DNA of 41,885 bases from Nitrosomonas sp. Nm33 (GTDB lineage Bacteria > Pseudomonadota > Gammaproteobacteria > Burkholderiales > Nitrosomonadaceae), in contig NZ_FNPJ01000019.1 in assembly GCF_900107265.1 (NCBI RefSeq), forward strand, positions 1-41,885. The letters run 5' to 3'. The notes beneath the pieces are model-generated. The model did no database searches. It saw nothing but the letters and a program-made list of their open reading frames with translations, and had not been told where the DNA came from. Positions within the stretch are counted from its first letter, which is position 1. Each line of letters starts with the position of its first letter. Below are positions 17,735 through 26,586 of the stretch, in pieces. A program made the translations under genes and the position numbers.

Positions 17735-18394
17735 TCAGGCAGTTATTGTTTCAACACCGCTGTCTGTGCCTAGCAATAAAATATCAGCACCTTTTCTGGC
17801 AAACAAACCGTTAGTGACGACTCCCGTTATTTGATTAAGTGTCGTTTCCAACTCAACCGGATTCAGGATTTGTAGACCATGGATATCCAGAATGAGGTTG
17901 CCATTATCTGTAATAAATCCCTGACGCAGCGCTGGATGACCACCCAATAAGGTAATTTCACGAGCCACATAACTACGCGCCATTGGAATAACTTCTACTG
18001 GAAGTGGAAATGTGCCCAAGATATTTACTAACTTACTCTGGTCGGCGATGCATATGAATTTTCTGGCTACAGCTGCAACAATTTTTTCACGGGTCAAAGC
18101 ACCTCCGCCACCTTTGATCATATGCAAATGCGTGGTAATTTCATCTGCACCATCTACGTAAACAGGCAAATCTGTAACCATGTTAAGATCTAATACGTCT
18201 ATATCATGCTTGCGTAAACGTTGCGCAGTTGCCTCGGAGCTGGCAACTGCACCTTCAATTTTATGCTTGATTTTAGCAAGCTCATCGACAAAATAGTTTG
18301 CGGTAGAGCCAGTTCCAACCCCAATTACAGCCCCAATCGGGATATGTTGAATGGCTGCCTGTGCAGCCGCACGCTTTTGTTCATCTTGTGTCAT
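17735..18394 (-). CDS. rpiA: Ribose-5-phosphate isomerase A
   Basis: It interconverts ribose 5-phosphate and ribulose 5-phosphate in the pentose-phosphate/Calvin pathways. The 219-residue protein has all family motifs: [32 protein letters not shown] and the active-site loop [12 protein letters not shown]. Length is normal. It is the first gene of the minus-strand rpiA-phoU-ppx run, with 75 bp before phoU, and is divergent from mutL across 260 bp. That region holds no recognisable gene and must contain both promoters. Confidence 0.96.
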   Translation of the reverse strand: MTQDEQKRAAAQAAIQHIPIGAVIGVGTGSTANYFVDELAKIKHKIEGAVASSEATAQRLRKHDIDVLDLNMVTDLPVYVDGADEITTHLHMIKGGGGALTREKIVAAVARKFICIADQSKLVNILGTFPLPVEVIPMARSYVAREITLLGGHPALRQGFITDNGNLILDIHGLQILNPVELETTLNQITGVVTNGLFARKGADILLLGTDSGVETITA

Positions 18395-18654
18395 GGTGCT
18401 CCTGTATCGGTATCAAATAATAGTCAACCATCAGAATAGTATTAACTGAATATTTAGACAATAACAACGTTGTATCCTGAGTAACACTTAACAGTTCTGG
18501 CTATAAACTCCCATTTCTTAATAGAAGATTCCAACGTTTCAATCTAGAAATTCCTTGCCTTATCGATTTCAGTAAAATTAGTATGTGACTTGTTCTCAAG
18601 AGTATCATAACTTTAAGGCAAAATAATGACTATGAATACTCATTTTATTTTCAC

Positions 18655-20433
18655 ATGAATGTAATCAAATTGCTTCCGGATGTACTCATCAATCAGATCG
18701 CTGCAGGGGAAGTGATCGAGCGACCCGCTTCGGTATTGAAAGAAATCCTGGAAAACAGTATAGACGCTGGTGCAACAGAAATTACCGTCCAAATTATGCA
18801 AGGCGGCCTTAACCTGATCCGCGTAACTGACAATGGAAAAGGAATTTCCGGAAGTGACTTGCCTCTTGCGTTAGCACGCCACGCAACGAGCAAAATCAGC
18901 GCACAGGAAGATTTACACAAAATAGCCAGCCTGGGCTTTCGTGGCGAAGCACTCGCCAGTATCGGAGCAGTCTCTCGATTATTATTAGCGAGTTATCAAT
19001 CAGGCGACAAACATGCCTGGCGTATTCAAGCGGAAGGAGGACAAGTTACCCGTCCAGAACCAACAGCACACAGCGTTGGCACTACTCTGGAAGTGCGTGA
19101 TCTTTTTTTTAATCTGCCGGCACGTCGCAAGTTTCTGAAAACTGAAGCCACTGAATTCGCACATTGTGAGGAAGTATTCCGGCGTATCGCTCTTTCCCAT
19201 GCCGATATCGCATTCAATTTACAACACAATAATAAGACACGAAGTCACTTATATGCAGCAGATACCATTCAGCGTATTACAGCTGTTCTAGGAAAAGAAT
19301 TCAGCCAGACTGCCGTGCTGGTTTCCGAGCAGGCAAATGATATCAGCTTGCAAGGCATGGTCGCATTGCCAACTTATTCGCGTTCAGCTCGCGACTTGCA
19401 ATATTTTTTTGTCAATGGTCGTTACGTCAGGGATAAGCTGATTTCTCATGCTTTACGTGAAGCCTATCGCGATGTGCTACATCTGGATCGACATCCCGCC
19501 TTCGTGCTGTATCTTCAAATCAACCCTCAAAACGTAGACGTTAACGTGCATCCGGCCAAAGCAGAAGTGCGTTTCCGTGATGCGCAAGCTGTGCATCAAT
19601 TTGTTTTCCACAGTATCAACAAAGTATTGGCTTCACCTCATCGCCAAGCGGATTCTCAAATACCCCCTGCCATCGTTACTCAAGTAACCCAAAATTCTAA
19701 ACGTCCTCCGGTAAGCTATTCACGGCAAGTAAATTTACCACTCACAACCGTTGCCCAACCCTCATCTTTTTATCCGACGTTATACGGTGATAAATCGGAT
19801 TTGCTCAAAATGGATCCTGGCAATTCACCCATTCAGCCCACGCAGCCAATTCCACCGCTAGGTTTTGCATTAGGACAACTGCTCGGGGTTTATATCCTGG
19901 CACAAAATGAGCAAGGTTTGATCATTGTAGATATGCATGCTGCTCATGAACGCGTGGTTTATGAAAAACTCAAATTAGCGCTTGATCAACACTCATTATC
20001 CATGCAACCGCTGTTAATTCCAGTTACTTTTCAGGCTGATCGATTAGATGTCGCCACAGTCGAGGAAAATCACGCTGTTTTAAATGAGCTAGGTTTTGAA
20101 ATAGCTACACTTTCTCCCACTTCGTTAATCATACGAGCAGTGCCAGTAGTGTTGAAAGATGCCGATATAATCAAGCTCGCACGCGATGTGTTAGCTGAAA
20201 CTCGTGAATTTGGAGGCAGTCAGATATTAACCAGTAGACGTAACGAGCTTTTAGCCACTATGGCTTGCCATGGTTCTGTCCGTGCCAATCGTCAATTAAC
20301 GATCACCGAAATGAATGCATTGCTGCGCGAAATGGAAGCAACTGAACGCTCCGATCAATGCAATCATGGCAGACCAACCTGGTTCGCTATTAGTTTGGTT
20401 GAGCTTGATAAGATGTTCTTGCGAGGAAATTAG
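18655..20433 (+). CDS. mutL: DNA mismatch repair protein MutL with endonuclease motif
   Basis: A 592-residue MutL. The GHKL ATPase N-terminus shows DNGKGI, ATSKI and GFRGEALASIGA. The C-terminal domain has DMHAAHERVVYE (from residue 426), which fits the endonuclease signature DQHA(X)2E(X)4E with Met in place of Gln. ACHGS (C538) and CNHGRP (C569) supply the metal-site cysteines and histidines. This MutL therefore probably nicks DNA itself, as expected where MutH is absent. The start is fixed by the conserved opening MNVIKLLPDVLINQIAAGEV, although no ribosome site is visible. A proline-rich linker joins the domains. The common partner miaA is not next to it. Confidence 0.96.
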   Translation: MNVIKLLPDVLINQIAAGEVIERPASVLKEILENSIDAGATEITVQIMQGGLNLIRVTDNGKGISGSDLPLALARHATSKISAQEDLHKIASLGFRGEALASIGAVSRLLLASYQSGDKHAWRIQAEGGQVTRPEPTAHSVGTTLEVRDLFFNLPARRKFLKTEATEFAHCEEVFRRIALSHADIAFNLQHNNKTRSHLYAADTIQRITAVLGKEFSQTAVLVSEQANDISLQGMVALPTYSRSARDLQYFFVNGRYVRDKLISHALREAYRDVLHLDRHPAFVLYLQINPQNVDVNVHPAKAEVRFRDAQAVHQFVFHSINKVLASPHRQADSQIPPAIVTQVTQNSKRPPVSYSRQVNLPLTTVAQPSSFYPTLYGDKSDLLKMDPGNSPIQPTQPIPPLGFALGQLLGVYILAQNEQGLIIVDMHAAHERVVYEKLKLALDQHSLSMQPLLIPVTFQADRLDVATVEENHAVLNELGFEIATLSPTSLIIRAVPVVLKDADIIKLARDVLAETREFGGSQILTSRRNELLATMACHGSVRANRQLTITEMNALLREMEATERSDQCNHGRPTWFAISLVELDKMFLRGN

Positions 20434-20456
20434 CTCTCGATAGGCAAAAAACAACT

Positions 20457-20503
20457 GTGTTCTATAACCTCGCTCTCGCACAAAACCTGAAACTATAGAA
20501 CAC
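20457..20503. repeat. 10-bp inverted repeat between convergent genes
   Basis: GTGTTCTATA (20457-20466) and its exact complement TATAGAACAC (20494-20503) are 27 nt apart, between the ends of mutL and the small lipoprotein gene. It may be a weak bidirectional terminator or a protein-binding site. There is no T tract and the stem is AT-rich. Confidence 0.3.
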
Positions 20504-20513
20504 TCGTAAATTT

Positions 20514-20702
20514 TTAATAATTCGATTTCTCTTCTGTAGATCTGGCTTTACCTTCACCTTCCTGAACATCTGCAGGTATTTGATGGAAGGGCTGAATAGT
20601 TTTTCCATAAGCCGAAGGATCAGGAGTCTCTGGTGCTGATGGCTTGCCACAGCCAACCAATACCCATACCGTTATCATTGCAGCTATGTATTGAGCTCTC
20701 AT
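20514..20702 (-). CDS. Small lipoprotein, 62 residues
   Basis: A short open frame with a credible secretion signal: MRAQYIAAMITVWVLVGC, where LVGC forms a lipobox with Cys18 as the lipidated residue. The mature part is about 45 residues, rich in Pro, Ser, Glu and Lys, with no recognised domain. AAAGGA stands 7 nt before the ATG, which supports the call. The residue after Cys is Gly, giving no inner-membrane retention signal, so the outer membrane is the likelier home. It resembles the small entericidin/LPS-associated lipoproteins common in proteobacteria only in layout. It is convergent with mutL; a MITE begins about 110 bp upstream. Confidence 0.65.
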   Translation of the reverse strand: MRAQYIAAMITVWVLVGCGKPSAPETPDPSAYGKTIQPFHQIPADVQEGEGKARSTEEKSNY

Positions 20703-20810
20703 ATAAAATTCCTTTAACGTTAGCAGATAATTAAAATTGTTTTTTAAACTTCGATTAGGATAGTACTCGTTATAACTATGGGAAATATTGATCTTGATCA
20801 AACTTATTAA

Positions 20811-21045
20811 CCTAGATTCCTCAGTTGGGCAGGATGGAGTGTGTGATTTTGCGAGTGCAGGGCAAGGCACAACGATGCGGAATGGTCGTTCCATTCCAAA
20901 GAGTTGCAACGCAGCCATGCGCTTGCAAAATTGCGCAATCCGTCCTGCAGCGGAAACACCCAGAGGGTGAAAATGAAATATGTAGGAAAAATTATTATAT
21001 TCATAATGTTAACATCAGAACGAGCGATCAACTGAGGAATCTAGG
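20811..21045. mobile_element. 235-bp MITE with IS1380-type ends and a long internal hairpin
   Basis: Perfect 17-bp terminal inverted repeats: CCTAGATTCCTCAGTTG at 20811-20827 and its complement at 21029-21045. Both are flanked by the 5-bp direct repeat ATTAA (20806-20810, 21046-21050), a target-site duplication. Ends starting CCTAGATTC and 5-bp AT-rich duplications are known for IS1380-family elements such as ISEcp1. The interior has no credible gene. From 20829 to 20948 it is an imperfect palindrome of about 120 bp, tipped by GGAATGG-TCGTT-CCATTCC centred at 20888. A full-length IS1380 element elsewhere would have to move it. Confidence 0.8.
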
Positions 21046-21100
21046 ATTAAAATAACATTCAGTATCGTTTCTAGTAGAGAAAGTGAACAAAGACACCACA

Positions 21101-21414
21101 CCAGAACGCGAGATGATGGCGAAGGAGATTTGCGAGCAAATTTACGTAGTATCCCTATAAGCCCACTGCTTCGTCTTGGCAATGGCAATACGGATTGCAC
21201 GGCCCTCCTCCATTCCTTCAACCACTAAAGCATTGGCAATGGCAATGGCTTTCAGTCGAACTAACAGCGGTAAATTTTGCATAGCTGGCGGGTAATGCTC
21301 AGCAGTCCAAGGCATGAATGACGCTCATTCAACCTAAAAATGGTTTCTGCCCCGGATATTTCGCCAGGACGCGGGATGATGGCGAGGCGATTTGCAAGCG
21401 GATTTACGTATCCC
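21101..21414. repeat. Imperfect direct repeats flanking a 57-residue gene
   Basis: Copy one (21101-21155) and copy two (21364-21414) share most bases. Both hold GATGATGGCGA, then a GATTTGC core, then TTTACGTA and ATCCC. Copy one differs by small insertions. In copy two GCGGGAT and ATCCCGC at the ends form a 7-bp inverted pair. In the plus direction both could encode TRDDGE-ICK-IYV-like peptides, but frames differ and no gene is intact. The copies bracket the small minus-strand gene at 21142-21315, and copy one overlaps its 3' end. They may mark duplication of a decayed gene or an insertion. The rest of 21316-21601 holds nothing else recognised. Confidence 0.55.
21142..21315 (-). CDS. Small conserved-looking protein, 57 residues
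   Basis: This short frame begins MPWTAEHYPPAMQNLP and contains VRLKAIAIANALV, EEGMEEGRAIRIAIAK and TKQWAYRD before a TAA at 21142-21144. From memory, it resembles a family of small bacterial proteins of unknown role with the pattern LP..VR.KAI.IANAL..EG..EG.AI.IA.A.AK.WA, often found near DUF2188 proteins in accessory regions. The helix-forming Ala/Ile-rich core and Lys/Arg content suggest a compact helical protein. No good ribosome site precedes the ATG, and the 3' end overlaps the first direct repeat, so the gene may be a remnant with an altered tail. Function unknown. Confidence 0.6.
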   Translation of the reverse strand: MPWTAEHYPPAMQNLPLLVRLKAIAIANALVVEGMEEGRAIRIAIAKTKQWAYRDTT

Positions 21415-21601
21415 GCACCACGCCAATATCCGTGACTACTGGCGTGAAGTGGAGGGCGAAAAAAATGCCGCAAATCACCTGCCAGCACCCGCGAAGACCA
21501 ACAATGGTAAAAACTGGATTGTGTAAATCTATCCAGAAGCGCTTGTTCATCAGTTTTTGCATCATGGTACAGGTCAACCTGGTGAAATATCCAGGCCAAG
21601 T

Positions 21602-23974
21602 TCAAACAAGTTTGAATTCTGGCATAGTCGAATAGTTTGGCTGAGCTAATGCTGCCTGAATCGCGTCATCAACTGTTTCCAAATAAATAAACTGCATGGC
21701 TGATTTTGCTGTTTCTGGCACATCACGCAAATCTTTCTGGTTACGTGCTGGTAAGAGTACTGCTTGCAAACCAGCTCTTTGCGCGGCAAGTATCTTCTCC
21801 TTGATGCCCCCAACTGGCAGCACTAATCCACGTAAGCTGATTTCACCTGTCATCGCAACTTCATGGTGCACCGGTCGATTGGTAAACAATGAGGTAAGCG
21901 CAACAAACATTGCTACTCCCGCACTGGGCCCATCCTTTGGAATAGCTCCTGCCGGAACGTGTAAGTGCACATCGATCCCTTCAAACATTGATACGGGAAT
22001 ATTCAGTTCATTAGCGTGCGCTTTTACCAGCGTCAGTGCTGCCTGGGCACTTTCCTTCATGACATCACCAAGCTGCCCCGTCAAAATCAAGCGCCCGCTA
22101 CCACTCACTCGCGTAGCTTCAATAAACAGGATATCGCCACCTACTGGTGTCCATGCCAGCCCAGTAGCCACGCCTGGTAAACTGGTACGTGCAGCAGTTT
22201 CATGTTCGTATTTAGCAGGGCCGAGTATGGCATCCAGATCAGATGCATCGACACGCACTTTAAGTTGCCCATTTTCTGCAATGCGCAAAGCAGTATGACG
22301 CATGATCCGGCCAATCTCACGTTCAAGCTGGCGTACTCCTGCTTCACGGGTATAGTTAGCAATGAGGCTATCCAGCGTTGCAACTGTTAGCTCACATTGA
22401 TCTGCGCGCAAACCATTGGCTTCCCGCTGGCGATGCACCAGATAACGTAACGCGATTTGAAGCTTTTCCTCACGCGTGTAACCGGGCAGATCAATAATCT
22501 CCATACGGTCACGTACCGGCGGAGAAACCTGATCGATAACATTGGCGGTAGCAATAAAAATTACATGACTTAAATCAAACGGAACACCGAGATAATTATC
22601 CCGGAAAGTCGAGTTTTGCTCTGGATCCAGGATCTCAAGCAGCGCTGCCGCTGGATCTCCATGCGCGCTCACTGTCATCTTATCGATTTCATCGAGCATC
22701 ATTACACAGTTACGCGCACCTGCCTTACGTATACCCTGTATGATATTACCTGGCATTGCGCCCACATAAGTACGCCGGTGGCCACGCATTTCCGCTTCAT
22801 CGTGTATACCTCCTAGCGACACTCGAACGAATGGTCGTTGCAGAGCCCGGGCAATACTTTGACCGAGCGATGTTTTTCCCACCCCTGGTGGACCCACAAA
22901 GCAAAGGATAGGTGCTCGACCGTGTGGCTTTAATTTCTGAACTGCTAGAAACTCGATGATACGTTGCTTGACGCGTTCCAATCCAAAGTGATCAGCCTCT
23001 AGAATTTCACGAGCAACATTGAGATCAATCGGCGTTTCTTCCGGTAATCGCCAAGATAACTCGGTCATCCATTCCAAATAAGTATGAAGCATTGAGTATT
23101 CGCTTGAGGCAGTTGGCATACGCTGCAATCGTTGGAGCTCTTTGCGAGTCTGTGCCTCGATCTCAGCGGGCATGCCCGCTTTTGTGATTGCTTCATTGAG
23201 TTGGGTAATCTCCTGGTCATGGTCCCCGTTCTCACCTAATTCTTTTTGAATCGCCTTCAATTGCTCCCGCAATAAATACTTACGTTCGCGATCTTCCATC
23301 TGCTCCTTGGTACGTTCACTGATTTCTCTCGATAGCCTTAACACCTCAATCCGGTGTGACAAAAGCTTCAGAACTTTTTGTAACCGCTCCTCGATATCAA
23401 TCGTTTCGAGTAGCGCTTGCTTTTCATTGACCTCTGTATCAAGTAAACTGGCTGTAATGTCGGCAAGTTGCGCAGGCGCACGGGTCGTCTGCAGAGCATG
23501 CCCAAGCTCTGCAGGGATTCCCGGTATTAGCGACAAAATTTCGATTGCGCGCTCGCGCAGTTGCACAGCGAGTGCTTCGGCCTGAGTGGATAGTTGAGAA
23601 GTTTCTTCGATACGTCTTATCCGAGCAGTTAGAAAAGGATAGCCCTCAATCAATTCCTCAATCTGGAAACGTTCTACTCCCTGACACACGATATGCTGCG
23701 AGCCATCTGTCGCAGAGATGTGGCGTACAATCCTGGCAATGGTGCCAATCAGACATAGATCATTTAGTCCAGGATTATCAACTGAAGCATCTCGTTGTAA
23801 TACGATACCGATAGAAGAATTCGATTGTAGTGCGTGCTCGATTGTAGCGATTGACTTGGCGCGCCCAACAGCAATCGGCATGATAACATGTGGAAATAAC
23901 ACAACGTTGCGCATGGGGATCAGCGCAATGACATCATCGGATAATTCGAAGTTGGTTACGGCTGATTGTTCCAT
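21602..23974 (-). CDS. lon: ATP-dependent protease Lon
   Basis: Cytoplasmic AAA+ serine protease degrading misfolded and regulatory proteins. All parts are present: the N-terminal substrate domain (IPMRNVVLFPHVIMPI), a coiled-coil region, Walker A GPPGVGKTS (about 366-374 counted from the ATG at 23989), Walker B MMLDEID, and the catalytic dyad Ser689 in KDGPSAGVAMF and Lys730 in GGIKEKI. The product is about 790-795 residues, normal for the LonA class. The ATG at 23974 is chosen because GGAG lies 9 nt upstream; the in-frame ATG at 23989 has only a 9-bp tandem repeat before it. The neighbours clpX and hupB common in other bacteria are absent. Confidence 0.96.
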   Translation of the reverse strand: MEQSAVTNFELSDDVIALIPMRNVVLFPHVIMPIAVGRAKSIATIEHALQSNSSIGIVLQRDASVDNPGLNDLCLIGTIARIVRHISATDGSQHIVCQGVERFQIEELIEGYPFLTARIRRIEETSQLSTQAEALAVQLRERAIEILSLIPGIPAELGHALQTTRAPAQLADITASLLDTEVNEKQALLETIDIEERLQKVLKLLSHRIEVLRLSREISERTKEQMEDRERKYLLREQLKAIQKELGENGDHDQEITQLNEAITKAGMPAEIEAQTRKELQRLQRMPTASSEYSMLHTYLEWMTELSWRLPEETPIDLNVAREILEADHFGLERVKQRIIEFLAVQKLKPHGRAPILCFVGPPGVGKTSLGQSIARALQRPFVRVSLGGIHDEAEMRGHRRTYVGAMPGNIIQGIRKAGARNCVMMLDEIDKMTVSAHGDPAAALLEILDPEQNSTFRDNYLGVPFDLSHVIFIATANVIDQVSPPVRDRMEIIDLPGYTREEKLQIALRYLVHRQREANGLRADQCELTVATLDSLIANYTREAGVRQLEREIGRIMRHTALRIAENGQLKVRVDASDLDAILGPAKYEHETAARTSLPGVATGLAWTPVGGDILFIEATRVSGSGRLILTGQLGDVMKESAQAALTLVKAHANELNIPVSMFEGIDVHLHVPAGAIPKDGPSAGVAMFVALTSLFTNRPVHHEVAMTGEISLRGLVLPVGGIKEKILAAQRAGLQAVLLPARNQKDLRDVPETAKSAMQFIYLETVDDAIQAALAQPNYSTMPEFKLV

Positions 23975-23987
23975 GATCGGTTTCTCC

Positions 23988-24014
23988 ATGAATGAGATGA
24001 ATGAGATGAATGAG
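23988..24014. repeat. Three tandem 9-bp units at the lon start
   Basis: ATGAATGAG is repeated three times without error, directly at and upstream of the first possible lon ATG (its complement covers 23987-23989). Slippage here would change the spacing between promoter and gene, or add residues to the upstream start, without affecting the downstream start at 23974. Confidence 0.75.
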
Positions 24015-24167
24015 CCATTCTATTCTGGATTAAAGAATCTCCAGCTCCACCATTTTTTCCGCATCCGGATAAAATGTACTGAACGCCCTTCATGTTTTCA
24101 ATTACACCTAAAACATGTTGACAACCATTAAGCCAATCAAATTCACATAATGACTAAAAATTATCGT

Positions 24168-25455
24168 TTAAAGATCCAATTCTTTTATCTCAATAGCTTC
24201 AAACTCCAAACCTGCAATTTCTTGCAGCGATTTCCCGGCTATGCCCTGCAAATCTCCATACATGCCCACTGTCGCGCCCATTACCCGCTCAATCTGTTCT
24301 TCACGTTTCGCCCATTGCGTCATGATAACTTTGCGCTCTTTATCTAAATCTTCCTGCATCGTAGCAAAGGCTTCGATGATCGCTTCTATGCGCTGACGAA
24401 AACGTGGTCCAGTTAAGTACTGATAAACCATTTCGGTCTTAGTTTGCTGCCCTTCTGAGACCTGTCGCGCAAGGCTGACTTGAAGTAAAGCATGACGCAG
24501 AATAGTCGCTACTGGGAGTGCCACCCGTGGATGCGCCACCCAAACTCCCTCCACAACATCAAAGGTTTCAATTCCCTTCGGTAACGCTTGGCTGACCAGG
24601 ATCGACACTTCCGCTTTTGCATTACGCTGATCCTCACGCAATTTTACCAACCAGGCATCGCTCCAATTTTTAGTGCGTTTGGACTCCCATAAAATAACAC
24701 CGCTTTGCTGACCACTCCGACTAAACACATAATGCAACACATCCCCCCCCGAAATCACCTTTCGGAGCCGGTTCAATAGCATCCAGAGGAAATTTGGCGC
24801 GCAGCAACGTCTCAAGCTCCAACTCCTGCACTTCTCCCTGTAGCTGCTGTGAACCCTGCTCGGCTTTCTGTTTAAGCTCTTCTATTTTCTGCTGCATCGA
24901 GGTTATGGTTTGATCTTTCTCCATAACCTTTAATTTGAGGCTTTCCTCTACTTCACGACGAGCCTGAAATCGTACTGTCGCCAGATTTTCTTGAACTCGT
25001 TTCTCAACTGTCAATTCTAGCTCGCGTTTGGCGTCATCCAACTCACGTTGCTTTTTGATGAGCTCTGCTTGTGCATGTTGTGCTTCAGCAAGCTTCTGTC
25101 ACGCGTCCTGAGCAATTCCTGAAGGTCAGCCAATTCACGAACCTTGCTTTCTAACTCAGAAGCAATCGCCAGTTTGACTTTTCTGGATTCCTCCTCAATC
25201 AGTCGTGCACGGTCAATCTTGAGCTGAGCTGCAACCTGTTCAGTAATTTGCTGCTCAAGATTTCGCCTGGCCTCGATCAGATACTTTTCCTGCTCGCGGG
25301 GATATCCTGTTCACGTTTGGCGATTTCATGATCTTTTTGCGCAAGCCGCTGCTGATATTGCTGGTGAGTGGCAGCCAGCAAAGGAGCAGCGAGCGATTCA
25401 GTAAGCCGAATTTCAATGTGGCAATTAGAACAAGTAATGGTTGGCTCGTTCATAC
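24168..25455 (-). pseudogene. Frameshifted DUF2130-family gene
   Basis: The pieces together make one DUF2130-type protein: an N-terminal zinc-ribbon-like ITCSNC after MNEPT, a long charged coiled coil, then a C-terminal domain with LLRAKFPLDAIEPAPKGDFG, ILWESKRTKNWSDAW, QALPKGIE and GMYGDLQGIAGKSL. Three frame breaks interrupt it on the minus strand. Near 25297-25303, the ATCCCCGCG region lacks one base. Near 25095-25100, another base is missing. At 24743-24750 a run of eight C (G on the coding strand) has one base too many for PKGDFGGDVLHYVF. Function of the family is unknown, though a nuclease-like role has been suggested from its WESKRTK core. Either true decay or homopolymer sequencing errors. 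Confidence 0.8.
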
Positions 25456-25565
25456 ACTATCGATAAATTAGGTATTACACACACATCTTAATTTGTACAC
25501 CACAGAAATATGAACTCCCCCTTTTATAGATGGCTGCAAGGCGCAATAACACTGATAATCAGAAC

Positions 25566-26027
25566 TCATAACCATCTGCGCACGCTTTTCGTGTAAGCAA
25601 CATATTCAGTCCCAAACTTAGCAATCAACGCCTGTTCCTCCAGGATGATTTGAAAACGATTCATATACCAAACAAAGAGAGGTAATCCTGCCAAGGAAAC
25701 TATATTTGACAATAATAACGCCCATGATAAAAGTATCAGCAAAAAACCGATATACATAGGATTACGGCTTATTCTATAGACGCCCCCAGTCACGATGGAC
25801 GATGTTTTGCTCGGCTGCATTGGATTGACTGTTGTCCCTGCCACTCTGAACGCTATAGCACCTGCCAGAATAAACACAATGCCAGTAAAGCCGACAACTG
25901 TCGCCATAATGACTCGCCCAGGAATAGTTAGCGCTGACTGAGGGACAAGAATTGCAATAAACCACATGATAATGCCAATAATTGACATTATTATAATAGG
26001 AGGAATTTTGAGTTCAAATGCTTTCAT
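25566..26027 (-). CDS. Isoprenylcysteine methyltransferase-like membrane protein
   Basis: A 153-residue integral membrane protein with about four hydrophobic segments. The C-terminal half has the signature of the ICMT/PEMT-type methyltransferases: TGGVYRISRNPMYIGF, a hydrophobic helix, then EEQALIAKFGTEYVAY ending VRRWL. In this fold the RNPMY and EE...FG.EY segments bind S-adenosylmethionine. The bacterial substrates are generally unknown and need not be prenylated proteins; lipids are also possible. It stands between the broken DUF2130 gene and the two DUF4124 genes, all on the minus strand, with 83 bp to the next gene upstream. Confidence 0.85.
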   Translation of the reverse strand: MKAFELKIPPIIIMSIIGIIMWFIAILVPQSALTIPGRVIMATVVGFTGIVFILAGAIAFRVAGTTVNPMQPSKTSSIVTGGVYRISRNPMYIGFLLILLSWALLLSNIVSLAGLPLFVWYMNRFQIILEEQALIAKFGTEYVAYTKSVRRWL

Positions 26028-26110
26028 AGACTTTGATCTGACATCGAATCAAAATAGAAAGAAATCGAATCAATAAATAAACGAAGCGAAGATCGTTCTA
26101 TTTCTAAGTG

Positions 26111-26560
26111 TTATTCCTTCATGCGCTCCTTAATAGCCACCCCTAAATTATAAAGCTCAATTTCAAGCACTTCGATACTATCCTCGTAAAGAGCCATTTC
26201 TTCAATGACTTGTTGCACTCGGTCATAATCATTCGGTTGATTTACATTTTTGTCAGAAGAATTCTGACGAGCTGTCTCGAGCATAGATGCTTGTGTTATT
26301 TCTTGGTCGATCTTTTTCTCGACTACCTCATTGTGCTCGGGCGGAGTTGCGCCTTTTTTTATGGCTAAACTTGCTGGAACGTAGCGATCTGCTGGCAATA
26401 CTGTTATCTCGGGCAAATCAATCTCGCTAGCACCCTTTATTTCAGTATCAGAATAAAAGGTATGACCGTCTTGATTTACATGCTTGTATACTCCTGACTG
26501 AGCCATACACAGAAAACTATATGTAGAAAGCAACACGAATAAAATGTTGACAGTCTTCAT
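26111..26560 (-). CDS. DUF4124-domain secreted protein (first of two)
   Basis: A 149-residue protein with a signal peptide (cleavage likely after LCMAQ) and then SGVYKHVNQDGHTFYSD, the DUF4124 pattern of an aromatic-rich beta segment with a D/E-x-x-G turn. A charged linker and a C-terminal helix with coiled-coil character (about 110-149) follow. DUF4124 proteins are periplasmic with unknown role. It is the downstream member of a tandem pair, 26 bp from the next copy, sharing its domain order but little sequence, so the duplication is old. Confidence 0.8.
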   Translation of the reverse strand: MKTVNILFVLLSTYSFLCMAQSGVYKHVNQDGHTFYSDTEIKGASEIDLPEITVLPADRYVPASLAIKKGATPPEHNEVVEKKIDQEITQASMLETARQNSSDKNVNQPNDYDRVQQVIEEMALYEDSIEVLEIELYNLGVAIKERMKE

Positions 26561-26586
26561 AAGGCAATCATTCAGGATGACAATGA

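Noticed and set aside
20788..21055. Overlapping short frames inside the MITE on both strands
   Set aside because: They follow from the GC-richer palindrome, have no ribosome sites and no recognisable motifs.
23988..24131. Plus-strand frame starting with the MNE repeats
   Set aside because: It arises from the 9-bp tandem repeat and then lacks protein character; it only opposes the lon start.
24743..24750. Programmed frameshift at the C8/G8 run of the DUF2130 gene
   Set aside because: Two further frame breaks exist upstream in the same gene, so decay or sequence error explains all three better.
26043..26102. ATCGAATCAA twice and AATAGAA/TTCTATT in the gap after the first DUF4124 gene
   Set aside because: Short AT-rich matches likely by chance.
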